Assembly: GCF_016745275.1 (NCBI RefSeq)
Contig: NZ_JADOEP010000017.1
Location: 1 to 64,000 of the forward strand
Source of the DNA: Enterococcus sp. BWB1-3
GTDB lineage: Bacteria > Bacillota > Bacilli > Lactobacillales > Enterococcaceae
Direction of reading: 5' to 3'
Length of the DNA stretch: 64,000 bases
The notes beneath the pieces are model-generated. The model did no database searches. It saw nothing but the letters and a program-made list of their open reading frames with translations, and was not told the origin of the DNA. Positions 55,302-63,688 of this stretch are shown here, one piece after another (within the stretch, counting starts at the first letter, position 1; every line of letters begins with the position of its first letter). Both the position numbers and the translations under genes were made by a program.

Positions 55302-55751
55302 CTAAATGAAACATAAAAATATAACTGGGAAGATCAACAATAAAATTAATGGAATCAAAGTTTGAACTGGATCTGACAAGATTGATGCTGCAATCTCTAT
55401 ACTAAATTGTTCGAAAGGAGATACTGGATTCTCTTCTAACAATACTCCATCAACTGTTTTTGCTTCTCTCGTTAAGTTCATCTTCTTCAAAAGAGTAGGA
55501 ACTTCGTCAAATGTTTGAGTGTTTACAAGCCTTCCTTGAACGAGTCGACAAAACCGAGTCCCAACATTTCCTTCACATCGAATTAGAGTTACAATTGAGT
55601 GCTCTCCCATAGACTGATTTTCAATATATTCTACTTCACTGTCTTCAATTATTTTGTTCTCTATCACTTCGTACACATAGACATTCTGAAAGTCAGTTGT
55701 ATAAATTAGTATACAATTATGAAAAACATTAATTTTTATTATTAATTTCAC
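55302..55751 (-). CDS. C-tail-anchored protein of unknown function
   Basis: A 149-residue protein with a soluble N-terminal part (about 1-115, beta-rich, two Cys in LIRCEGNVGTRFC) and one C-terminal membrane segment (TLIPLILLLIFPVIFLCFI) that ends the protein. It lies 51 bases upstream of the zinc-ribbon gene on the same strand. A paired role, for example immunity for the nearby peptide system, is possible but unsupported. Confidence 0.45.
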   Translation of the reverse strand: MKLIIKINVFHNCILIYTTDFQNVYVYEVIENKIIEDSEVEYIENQSMGEHSIVTLIRCEGNVGTRFCRLVQGRLVNTQTFDEVPTLLKKMNLTREAKTVDGVLLEENPVSPFEQFSIEIAASILSDPVQTLIPLILLLIFPVIFLCFI

Positions 55752-55875
55752 TACAATAGGATACTATAACAAAAACATTGGTATAGATAGTGATCAATTT
55801 AAAATATATTTGTTAACTATCAATATTTCTAGTACTATAACAAAAATAAACGGCCCCCTTTTCTAAAACAAACAG

Positions 55876-55925
55876 AAACCACACAACTATTTTGATTTTA
55901 TCTCTAAAATAGTTGTGTGGTTTTT
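55876..55925. terminator. Long-stem terminator
   Basis: AAACCACACAACTATTTT and AAAATAGTTGTGTGGTTT pair perfectly, then TTT follows. No gene ends directly before it on the plus strand, so it may be a relic. Confidence 0.65.
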
Positions 55926-56034
55926 AAATTTAATTCTTCTTAGAACAAAAATATTTTAGCCCATTGTCAATGAATATTAGTGATAAGAATTCAATGATCT
56001 AAAGAAAGTAGATACGAGGAACTATGCCAAAATA

Positions 56035-56072
56035 AATAAGAAAGCCTCGGGCAAGCCCGAGGCTTTCTTATT
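56035..56072. terminator. Perfect GC-rich terminator
   Basis: AATAAGAAAGCCTCGGG pairs with CCCGAGGCTTTCTTATT around CAAG. It is symmetric and works in either direction. No intact gene precedes it, which suggests deletion of an older transcription unit. Confidence 0.7.
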
Positions 56073-56160
56073 ACGACTGCGGAGTAACTAGGTTATTGTG
56101 ACATGTTTTAAGATGCACGTCTATGTTTCGTGTTATCACTAGTCAAAGATCAATCTAATT

Positions 56161-56174
56161 GTAAAACGTTATCA
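56161..56174 (+). promoter_or_regulatory. Possible catabolite-response (cre) site
   Basis: GTAAAACGTTATCA matches the cre pattern TGWAANCGNTNWCA at 12 positions. It lies just before a ribosome binding site and a 44-codon frame. Pattern evidence only. Confidence 0.3.
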
Positions 56175-56190
56175 TACAGGAGATGTCTTC

Positions 56191-56325
56191 ATGAGTAAAC
56201 AGGCTCGACTTTTTTTGTCCGACCACCAACGACATCCGGCGATTATTTCTCTTTCTTTATTTAGTGGTCTGCATACTGTATTGATTGATGCGGGAACCTT
56301 AATAGCATATGAAATGTTGCGATGA
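56191..56325 (+). CDS. Small open frame of unknown function
   Basis: A 44-codon frame with a good ribosome binding site (CAGGAGATG, seven bases before ATG). It reads MSKQARLFLSDHQRHPAIIS and continues with a mildly hydrophobic stretch (LSLFSGLHTVLIDAGTLIAY). No family recognised. It could be a small protein or the 5' stub of a deleted gene. Confidence 0.35.
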   Translation: MSKQARLFLSDHQRHPAIISLSLFSGLHTVLIDAGTLIAYEMLR

Positions 56326-56420
56326 CATTTTTTCATCTTACCAGATACCCAAGTTCATTATAAAATCTGCCCTTTCTTTATTCTTTCCAAATAATCTACA
56401 TAAATATAACCATGATTAAC

Positions 56421-56584
56421 CAGGGCGTGTCTGGAAAGTATAGTGAAATCTGAATTTTCCAGAAATTTTTGGGGACATCTAGAAAGAAAGCGCAGGCTAT
56501 GTGGTGCATAGGCGAGAATTTCTGACGACGAGTTCCAGAAAAATAGCGGAAATATTCGTCGCTCATATTTTCAGACACATCCTA
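56421..56584. mobile_element. MITE-like element 1 (diverged copy)
   Basis: A 164-bp copy with ends CAGGGCGTGTCTGGAAA and TTTTCAGACACATCCTA, inverted relative to each other. The interior parallels copies 2 and 3 (GTGGT(G/T)CATA(G/A)GCGAG, ATTCGTCGCT). Its right end coincides with the stop codon of the adhesin gene. It is more diverged than the other two and therefore probably older. Confidence 0.8.
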
Positions 56585-59476
56585 ATTTCTGATATTATTT
56601 CTCCACCAAATAATTAGTGTAATGCAAACACTGATTATTCCTGTTAGAAGAAAGAAAAAATTAGCTATTGTTCCTGTTGAAGGAAATTTATCTTGAACTT
56701 GATTTACGGTGCTTTCTGACGCTTCATCTGGCTGACTATTACTAGTTGTCTGATAATTATTTGTAAAGACCGGCGTTTCCTTATAGTCCACGGTTGTTAT
56801 CAAGCCTTCATTTTCTTCTGTTACAGTAACTGTCACCTTTATTTCATGATCATCATAGGTAATGTTTGGCTGTTCATCATTGACTTCTCTGATGGTATAC
56901 TCGTAAACTCCTGAGGTCGTGTATTCAAGTTCACTAAAATTGATTATTCCATCGGCATCATTTTGAACTGTTTCAATCACGGTGTCCGTTGAATCGATTA
57001 ATTCAAAGCTAAACTGATCTGCTGTCAGCTCTTTGCCGGTTAATAATTTTCTGGACTGTAATACAATACTGGCTGTAGTATTAGCATAGCTATTGCTAAA
57101 AACAACTTCTCCTTCATAGGCTGCGGCAGCTGTCAACTCACCATTTTCTTCTGTTACAGCAACTGTTACCTTCAATTCATGATCATCATAGGTAATGTTT
57201 GGCTGTTCATCATTGACTTCTCTGATGGTATACTCGTAAACTCCTGAGGTCGTGTATTCAAGTTCACTGAAATTGATTATTCCATCGGCATCATTTTGAA
57301 CTGTTTCAATCACGGTGTCCGTTGAATCGATTAATTCAAAGCTAAACTGATCTGCTGTCAGTTCTTTGCCGATTAATAATTTTCTGGACTGTAATACAAT
57401 ATTGGCTGCAGTACTTGTATAGCTGTTGCTAAAAACAACTTCTCCTTCATAGGCTGCGGCGGCTGTTAACTCACCATTTTCTTCTGTTACAGTAACTGTC
57501 ACCTTTATTTCATGATCGTCATAGGTAATATTTGGCTGTTCATCATTGACTTCTCTGATGGCATACTCGTAAACTCCTGAGGTCGTGTATTCAAGTTCAC
57601 TAAAATTGATTATTCCATCGGCATCATTTTGAACTGTTTCAATCACGGTGTCCGTTGAATCGATTAATTCAAAACTAAACTGATCTGCTGTCAGTTCTTT
57701 GCCGGTTAATAATTTTCTGGACTGTAATACAATATTGGCTGCAGTACTTGTATAGCTGTTGCTAAAAACAACTTCTCCTTCATAGGCTGCAGCGGCTGTC
57801 AACTCACCATTTTCTTCTGTTACAGTAACTGTTACCTTCAATTCATGATCGTCATAGGTAATATTTGGCTGTTCATCATTGACTTCTCTGATGGTATACT
57901 CGTAAACTCCTGAGGTCGTGTATTCAAGTTCACTGAAATTGATTATTCCATCGGCATCATTTTGAACTGTTTCAATCACGGTGTCCGTTGAATCGATTAA
58001 TTCAAAGCTAAACTGATCTGCTGTCAGTTCTTTGCCGGTTAATAATTTTTCAGCTGTTAAATTGAGCAAAATAGAAGTTGATTCATAACCAAAATTAACA
58101 ATTCCATTATTTGCTACACCTCCGCCTTCTCTAGCCTTATTTCCAGAAATGAGCAATTTTGCTTCTGACTTTAGTGCAGCTGCATTAGCTACTTCTGCAT
58201 GTAAGTATACCAAATCAGAAAAATCCAAGTCATCTACCGAAATAGGATTAGGCGTAGTACTTAAGGAATATCGAGCTGCAGGCTCATCTCTATAATAGGC
58301 AAACGCGTCTCCAAGAATTGATACCCTAGGTAAACTTACAGAGTAATCACCTGTCATTCCTTCTGAATAATAGTCATCTCCACCTACGCGATAATCATCC
58401 ACAACAGCCACTGTGTTGCCAACAACTGACATAGTATCATTAACATAGCTGCTCAGCTCGCCTGTTTGACAAAGCCAGACACCACCACCTTGCAATGTTG
58501 CTGAATTCTCTGTAATCAAGCCATTGCCGAAGGTTGCTGTACCATATTGCCCGGCTATGTTACTGATCCCATAAATATAAACACCACCTCCACTGCCAGC
58601 TGTATTATCAGTGATTTCACCACCTCTTAAAGTGATAGAGCCATTCCTTACAAAAATTCCGCCGCCCACCCCGATACTACTTTCAAAATCTGCTGGTAAT
58701 CCAGTAGAATTTCTGGATATACTACCACTATTCATTACAAATTCACCAACATTATAAATTCCGCCGCCTCCGTTAGCCCCACTGAGACCATACCCAATAT
58801 TATCTTGAATACTGCCGCCATTCATTTCAAAATATCCACCGTTATACACTCCGCCACCAGTTTTACTCTCATCACCGCCGATTGCCCCTCGTATGATTCC
58901 CTTATTTAAATAGAAGTTTCCTAAATTATAGATTAATTCACCTTTGCCAATTTCATTGGCATCCACGGTAATAATATAATCATCTGTTGTTTCCCCTAAG
59001 ATAAAAGTGGCATCTTCAGCTATTCTTATCACTGAATCTGTATCAACCATACTATGAAACAACGAGACGTTTTGCCCATTCGCTACTAATTGAATATTTT
59101 GACCAGATTCTATCTGAATTGTAGAGGTCACGTTTATATCTTGGCTGATTTTGATAGTAGTTAAATTGTTATCAGTATCTGCTGCTGCAATTGCGTTTAA
59201 GAGCGCCTCAAATGTATCTACACCTTCATTGGAGTTATCAGTGATAACCAAATTTGAGTCATTTTTAGTGTATTCATTTATTTCAAGATTCGTATTTTCA
59301 TCAATATTTTCAAGAAATTTTCTATCTGCTAATGTATCCTCTGAATCTAAGACATCTGTTTGAACTATGATTAACTCCTCGTGACTATTGGTTGTTGCTT
59401 GCGAAGATGATGATAAACCAGTTAATAGAGATACGACAACAAATATTGGGAACATTATACTTAAATGCTTTTTCAT
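56582..59476 (-). CDS. Sortase-anchored adhesin with four pilin isopeptide-linkage repeats
   Basis: A 964-residue cell-surface protein. Signal peptide about 1-28. Residues about 85-460 show Gly/Asn-rich ladders (GGGVYNGGYFEMNGGSIQDN, GGIFVRNGSITLRGGEITDN) typical of a right-handed parallel beta helix. Four nearly identical repeats of 111 residues follow (from about 472, 583, 694 and 805), each with K(L)LTGKELTADQFSFEL, YEYTIREVND and VVFSNSY; these supply the Lys, Glu and Asn of the Spy0128-type intramolecular isopeptide bond. The C-terminus has a sorting signal FPSTG (near 930), a hydrophobic segment and a basic tail (WWRNNIRN). FPSTG replaces the usual LPXTG. The adjacent Mga-type gene probably regulates it. 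Its stop TAG is formed with the end of a MITE. Confidence 0.88.
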   Translation of the reverse strand: MKKHLSIMFPIFVVVSLLTGLSSSSQATTNSHEELIIVQTDVLDSEDTLADRKFLENIDENTNLEINEYTKNDSNLVITDNSNEGVDTFEALLNAIAAADTDNNLTTIKISQDINVTSTIQIESGQNIQLVANGQNVSLFHSMVDTDSVIRIAEDATFILGETTDDYIITVDANEIGKGELIYNLGNFYLNKGIIRGAIGGDESKTGGGVYNGGYFEMNGGSIQDNIGYGLSGANGGGGIYNVGEFVMNSGSISRNSTGLPADFESSIGVGGGIFVRNGSITLRGGEITDNTAGSGGGVYIYGISNIAGQYGTATFGNGLITENSATLQGGGVWLCQTGELSSYVNDTMSVVGNTVAVVDDYRVGGDDYYSEGMTGDYSVSLPRVSILGDAFAYYRDEPAARYSLSTTPNPISVDDLDFSDLVYLHAEVANAAALKSEAKLLISGNKAREGGGVANNGIVNFGYESTSILLNLTAEKLLTGKELTADQFSFELIDSTDTVIETVQNDADGIINFSELEYTTSGVYEYTIREVNDEQPNITYDDHELKVTVTVTEENGELTAAAAYEGEVVFSNSYTSTAANIVLQSRKLLTGKELTADQFSFELIDSTDTVIETVQNDADGIINFSELEYTTSGVYEYAIREVNDEQPNITYDDHEIKVTVTVTEENGELTAAAAYEGEVVFSNSYTSTAANIVLQSRKLLIGKELTADQFSFELIDSTDTVIETVQNDADGIINFSELEYTTSGVYEYTIREVNDEQPNITYDDHELKVTVAVTEENGELTAAAAYEGEVVFSNSYANTTASIVLQSRKLLTGKELTADQFSFELIDSTDTVIETVQNDADGIINFSELEYTTSGVYEYTIREVNDEQPNITYDDHEIKVTVTVTEENEGLITTVDYKETPVFTNNYQTTSNSQPDEASESTVNQVQDKFPSTGTIANFFFLLTGIISVCITLIIWWRNNIRN

Positions 59477-59954
59477 AATAACCTCCTGATTTTTTGATTA
59501 GCATGCAGTGATTTCCTTGCCAAACATATAATTTATCATCTTCTAAATAATCCGATTTTTTTCGATGTGACTTATTATTATGAATTTGATAAGTTTTATG
59601 CTATTGCAGGGAAGAACATCACATAGGCTAATTCTAATAAATATCTATCTATCATTATAAATATCTTCCACATAATGTTTTCCAAACCATCGAAAAAAAA
59701 TTTGGAAAATTTTTAATAAAATAGATTCTATATCCATCCTATAAACTATTAATGATACCCTTCTCGATTTGCTATTCATGATACATTTGAAGACAAATAA
59801 GATAGTTCTCATTAGAAGACCTACCTATCAAAGTATTATCAGATTACCTTGGCTGTTCGAATGTTCGTTGATTAAGTCAATACTCTTCCTGAACAACTTA
59901 CTGATCGGCTTTATTTGTAATCTTATTTTTTTACGGAATGTATATAGAAAAATA

Positions 59955-59993
59955 GATCTAGAGCAATATCTGTTCAAAATATCGCTCCAGATC
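59955..59993 (-). terminator. Hairpin terminating the Mga-type transcript
   Basis: GATCTAGAGCAATAT pairs with ATATCGCTCCAGATC (13 of 15) around a 9-base loop, and the minus strand continues TATTTTTC. It lies beyond the MITE that separates it from the regulator gene. Otherwise 59477-60043 contains only the presumed adhesin promoter region; the 99-codon plus-strand frame there has no ribosome binding site. Confidence 0.55.
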
Positions 59994-60043
59994 CCTAATT
60001 ATATTAAAGTCTGCATCAGAAAAAAGTTATTCTATAAAAAAAC

Positions 60044-60206
60044 TAGGGCGTGTCTGAAAAGTTAGTGGCATTCGAATTTTTCAGTGATTTTTGTTGAAAT
60101 CAAGGAAGAAAACACCGCTTATGTGGTTCATAAGCGAGTATTTATGACGAGGCGTTCGATAAAAATTATCAAACTATTCGCTGCTTGAGTTTTCAGACAC
60201 ACCCTA
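60044..60206. mobile_element. MITE-like element 2
   Basis: 163 bp with terminal inverted repeats TAGGGCGTGTCTGAAAA and TTTTCAGACACACCCTA, flanked by TA on both sides. Nearly identical to copy 3 at 63490. It has no coding capacity. Its right end supplies or restores the TAG stop codon of the Mga-type gene. Confidence 0.88.
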
Positions 60207-61622
60207 AATGAATAGATGGGTTAATATTTCTTTTATATCTTTTATTTCAGGTGGAAAATCAAGTAATAGGTAATGAGGAAGGTAAATACTTTCTATTGAA
60301 AAGATATCCTTCTTATCAATAAGAAACAAGGTTTCTTCTATTTTATCTGCTTTCTCATTGACTTCAACTATATCTGTAAAAACAGAAAAGTGAATGGTTT
60401 CTGATAAAAAATCTTTGATCAACATTTCAGTAACTTGACAATCTATACTATTGCTTGATATCAAGGTAATTGCAGCAAGTCGTCTTTTAAACATGAAAGG
60501 ACTTAATCGATAGCATAATAATTCAATATGTTTTTCCGGGATGTTCAGACCATATACATTCCATTTCTTGATGATTTGTTTGATCTTCTGATACAGTTTA
60601 GGATCGGATTCACTAATTCTCAAAAAATCGGTTGATAATAACGGATGCAGATTCAATGTTACATCCTTCAAAAAAATAAAAATTGCTGTTAAAAACCAAT
60701 CTTTAGATGTAAGATCTATAAAAAAAGTTTTTTCAAATAAATCAATCAATCGCTCTACATGTGGATCTTGCAGAAAAACTTTGCGATGAGCAAACAACTT
60801 TTCCTGAGACATTGTCTGATCAAATACATGCGTATTAATAATCATTAAAGATAGAACAGAAAATAAATATTCAGACTCAAAGTATTCTCCCCAAATTTCT
60901 TTAAAGTTTTTCTCAACAGCTTCTTCAAACTCTATTGGTCGAGGATAGCTCTTGACAGCCTCCAATATTTCCAACGGAAATTCCAATTTACCAATAAACA
61001 GCTTTTTATCAGCAGCTGTCAAAAGCAACATACAAAAAAAATGTCTTTCACTTTTTGAAAAAGAAACATCTAAACTTTTTTCTGTAGCATAAAGAACATT
61101 GTTCGATTTTTCTATTATTTTCTTGTCTCTTCTTATTGTATTCATGCCAAATTGCTTAAACAAAATTGCAGATAAAAATCGAATTCTAATGACATTTCCT
61201 ATAATTTGATTACCAGAGACTTCTAAATCAAGCTCTTTTAGAAATTTTTCTACATTTTCTTTTACTAAATAGCCTTTAGATACGGAGATAAATTGCTCAT
61301 CAATAAAGTCAATATATTTTTTTTCAGAAGGGACCAGAAAATATTCAAGCGCTTTCAAAAAAAGGGATTGAGCGTAAATTTTATGGCAAAGTGCTTCGCG
61401 TTTTTCTAGAGTAAAAAAATCAATTTTATAGGTCTCAGAATTATTTTCCATAATATCAATATCCAGCGTATTTTTTAAGTAACTTATATCATTTCGTACA
61501 GTAACTGGCGTGCACTTCAAATTTCTTGAAAGTACCATAATATCAATATATCGTTCTCCCATTAGTAAATCTACCAGCTTAACTGCTCTCAAAAGATTTT
61601 TTTCTAAATAGCCATAAATCAT
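60204..61622 (-). CDS. Mga-family transcription regulator
   Basis: A 472-residue regulator with N-terminal helix-turn-helix (LSRNLKCTPVTVRNDISYLK, about 31-50), a second Mga-type helical domain, PRD-like central regions and a C-terminal EIIB-like segment (LISSNSIDCQVTEMLIKDFL). Mga-like proteins control surface proteins in streptococci and enterococci, often in response to sugar-PTS status. The neighbouring sortase-anchored adhesin on the same strand is the obvious target. The ribosome binding site is GAAAGGAAT. The stop codon TAG lies at the very end of MITE 2. Confidence 0.83.
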   Translation of the reverse strand: MIYGYLEKNLLRAVKLVDLLMGERYIDIMVLSRNLKCTPVTVRNDISYLKNTLDIDIMENNSETYKIDFFTLEKREALCHKIYAQSLFLKALEYFLVPSEKKYIDFIDEQFISVSKGYLVKENVEKFLKELDLEVSGNQIIGNVIRIRFLSAILFKQFGMNTIRRDKKIIEKSNNVLYATEKSLDVSFSKSERHFFCMLLLTAADKKLFIGKLEFPLEILEAVKSYPRPIEFEEAVEKNFKEIWGEYFESEYLFSVLSLMIINTHVFDQTMSQEKLFAHRKVFLQDPHVERLIDLFEKTFFIDLTSKDWFLTAIFIFLKDVTLNLHPLLSTDFLRISESDPKLYQKIKQIIKKWNVYGLNIPEKHIELLCYRLSPFMFKRRLAAITLISSNSIDCQVTEMLIKDFLSETIHFSVFTDIVEVNEKADKIEETLFLIDKKDIFSIESIYLPHYLLLDFPPEIKDIKEILTHLFI

Positions 61623-61978
61623 ATCTCTATTCCTTTCTTCAAATATTTACAAATGCTTTTTGCCGATTGTCAGCTGAAAGACTAACAATAATTAGTGCTT
61701 TAATATTTGTGTTATTACGTCGGAAAATCTTCACTTTCTCTGTTTCTGCAGCTTTTAATCTCATGTTTGTAGTTTCCAATTTAGCTCTTCCAGACTATTT
61801 TTCACATCCTTGTAAAATTTTTAAAGTTCAGTTGCTCTATCTCTCACTTCTGATTTTTCATATCTGGGAAAACCGTTTGACAGCTGCTCCATAAACCGTT
61901 ATCTTTTTAAATTACTATTGATTAGGTTTTGAAAAAATAAAAGAGGTGCATTCAACGTCATTTTTATCACTCTATCAA

Positions 61979-62128
61979 TCAGCACAGTGGTATGAATAGA
62001 TTCGTAGAATACACCATACTCCAAATAACAATTACAGAACATAATAGAGCAATTCCTATCATAGATATTCCGTGAACAAAATAGAAAAAAAGCACCCCAA
62101 TTGCAAGAAATATTCCCAGCCACATCAT
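61979..62128 (-). pseudogene. Small membrane-protein fragment
   Basis: The minus-strand frame reads MMWLGIFLAIGVLFFYFVHG and continues ISMIGIALLCSVIVIWSMVY: two membrane helices in about 49 codons. The frame extends further upstream (RYIYFREITFLEKNWR) without a start codon, so it is likely the remainder of a larger membrane protein gene. No family assigned. Between 61623 and 61978 no supported gene was seen. Confidence 0.35.
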
Positions 62129-62548
62129 TCTCCAATTTTTTTCAAGAAAAGTAATCTCCCGAAAATAAATATACCGGAAAAAGAATACTCACTGAAAAGA
62201 CAGCCTTATTCATCTTGAAATTTTGATAAACTTCCACTGGAGAGTCTGGAGATTACTGTTTTATTTATTGTTGAGATATAATCCCCACAAAAATCAATAA
62301 GAATATACTTCCATTTATTCTTTTTCACTACATAAAAAATCAGCAACTGCAATTACTATCCCAATAATCAAACATTGTAGTTCACAACAATGTTTGATAA
62401 CTATATTCCCTAACTTCCTTCTTCATCCTGAAAATCCCTTGTGTTTCTCCTTTGAATTTTGATTATCACAATTGTACTATACATACAAAAAAATGGTAAC
62501 TAATATTTATAAAGACATATATACAATTACTTTTACATAAAGAATAGA

Positions 62549-62576
62549 CTTCACAGCAAATTAATCTGCTGTGAAG
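62549..62576. terminator. Perfect 10-bp hairpin
   Basis: CTTCACAGCA and TGCTGTGAAG pair around an 8-base loop. No gene ends directly beside it. The stretch 62129-62548 shows nothing I can support. Confidence 0.45.
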
Positions 62577-62629
62577 CTGAATCATCCAGATACTTCAGCA
62601 TATCTACTATTCATTTAATTGGAGGACAC

Positions 62630-62720
62630 TGCTAGTTTGCCAGTTCCACTTTTGTAGAATTTTTAGTGAAATTACCAGTCACACTGTTTCAGGAACAGCT
62701 AGTGGGATGGTATACGAAGC
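62630..62720. repeat. Dispersed repeat family, copy C
   Basis: CTAGTTTGCCAGTTCCACTT, then TTGTAGAATTTTTAGTGAAA, ATTACCAGTCACACTG and CAGGAACAGCTAGTGGGATG. It contains two slipped units of the same roughly 36-base motif found at 27155-27300 and 41715-41775. Bases 62721-63050 contain further degenerate repeat-like sequence (for example near 62885, similar to 45025) and no gene. Confidence 0.45.
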
Positions 62721-63053
62721 TCTGACGGGAATAAATTTGTCAAAATTTATTTTTATATACAAAGAGACAGCCGTATACAGACGATAAGCTTTAAATGGAG
62801 TCTGACCCATTGATCCAGCAGAATGCTAGACAAACGACGATTGCCGTTAATTTATATTGACGCATCTTATGCTCATACGAGACTTGCTCCTGTGCTTTTG
62901 GCAAATGCTCATCGCATATCCAGTAGTCTCATCTATTCTTTTCAAATTATGTTTTAAAACCCTCAAAAGCTGTGAACAGCCTCTCAAAAAAAAACAAATG
63001 AGGCAGAACAAAGACTTCAGAACTATGAAGAATTAACCCTTCTATCACCATAC

Positions 63054-63188
63054 TCATTTCTTTGTTTCTATAAGCAGATACATACCCTCTAGTTCACTGA
63101 ACAATCTTCCACGATCTAAATCAACCCATTGCTGAAATCTATCATTTTTATCACTTGGAAAACTATAGTATGACTGCTCATTATTCAT
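63054..63188 (-). CDS. Small open frame, divergent from the ceo unit
   Basis: A 44-codon minus-strand frame reading MNNEQSYYSFPSDKNDRFQQ and continuing WVDLDRGRLFSELEGMYLLI. A ribosome binding site (GGAAAATAGAG) lies upstream. No family recognised; it may be the start of a truncated gene. Confidence 0.35.
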   Translation of the reverse strand: MNNEQSYYSFPSDKNDRFQQWVDLDRGRLFSELEGMYLLIETKK

Positions 63189-63317
63189 AATAAAAGCTCT
63201 ATTTTCCTTTTTATGTTACGATATATATAATGATAACGCTCCCTTCCGTGCTCATCTATTTAGTTTTCATAATCAGTTAATGCTCGTAGCCGCACTAGCC
63301 AAAAGAAGGAGAAGAGA

Positions 63318-63688
63318 ATGGACCTACCTAAAGAAATACCTAAAGAATTGCCGGAACCTGATTATATGTTAACTGAACATTTAGAAATGGCGACCAATTT
63401 TTGCAATGAATCGAGTTATTTTCAAAGAGAAAACTTACATGCATATTATAGAAGTTTTTATTTGGAAAATCATCATAGCCTGTCACAACTAGGGCGTGTC
63501 TGAAAAGTTAGTGGCATTCAGATTTTTCAGTGATTTTTGTTGAAATCAAGGAAGAAAACACAGCTTATGTGGTTCATAAGCGAGTATTTATGACGAGGAG
63601 TTCGATAAAAATCATCAAACTATTCGCCGCTTGAGTTTTCAGACACGCCCTAATTTTTATCACCAAAGAAGAGGAGGATTTTCTATGA
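63318..63688 (+). pseudogene. Small gene split by MITE 3, formerly coupled to ceo
   Basis: The frame starts with AGAAGGAG before the ATG and reads MDLPKEIPKELPEPDYMLTE and so on for 57 codons before entering the MITE, where it ends after GRV. Removing the 159-base MITE core plus one TA copy (63492-63652) restores a 69-codon frame that continues IFITKEEEDFL and stops at TGA 63686-63688, overlapping the ceo ATG by four bases (ATGA). This exact fit shows the frame was a real gene in the ceo operon. The protein family is unknown. Confidence 0.7.
63490..63652. mobile_element. MITE-like element 3
   Basis: 163 bp with ends TAGGGCGTGTCTGAAAA and TTTTCAGACACGCCCTA, a perfect inverted repeat, and TA at both junctions. 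Differs from copy 2 at only a handful of positions, so transposition was recent. TA duplication suggests mobilisation by an IS630/Tc1-mariner-type transposase; none is encoded in this window. Confidence 0.9.

Noticed and set aside
56396-56578. 60-codon minus-strand frame near the adhesin end
   Set aside because: It is made almost entirely of MITE 1 sequence.
59769-60065. 99-codon plus-strand frame before MITE 2
   Set aside because: TTG start without ribosome binding site, composition like non-coding AT-rich DNA, and the frame ends inside the MITE.
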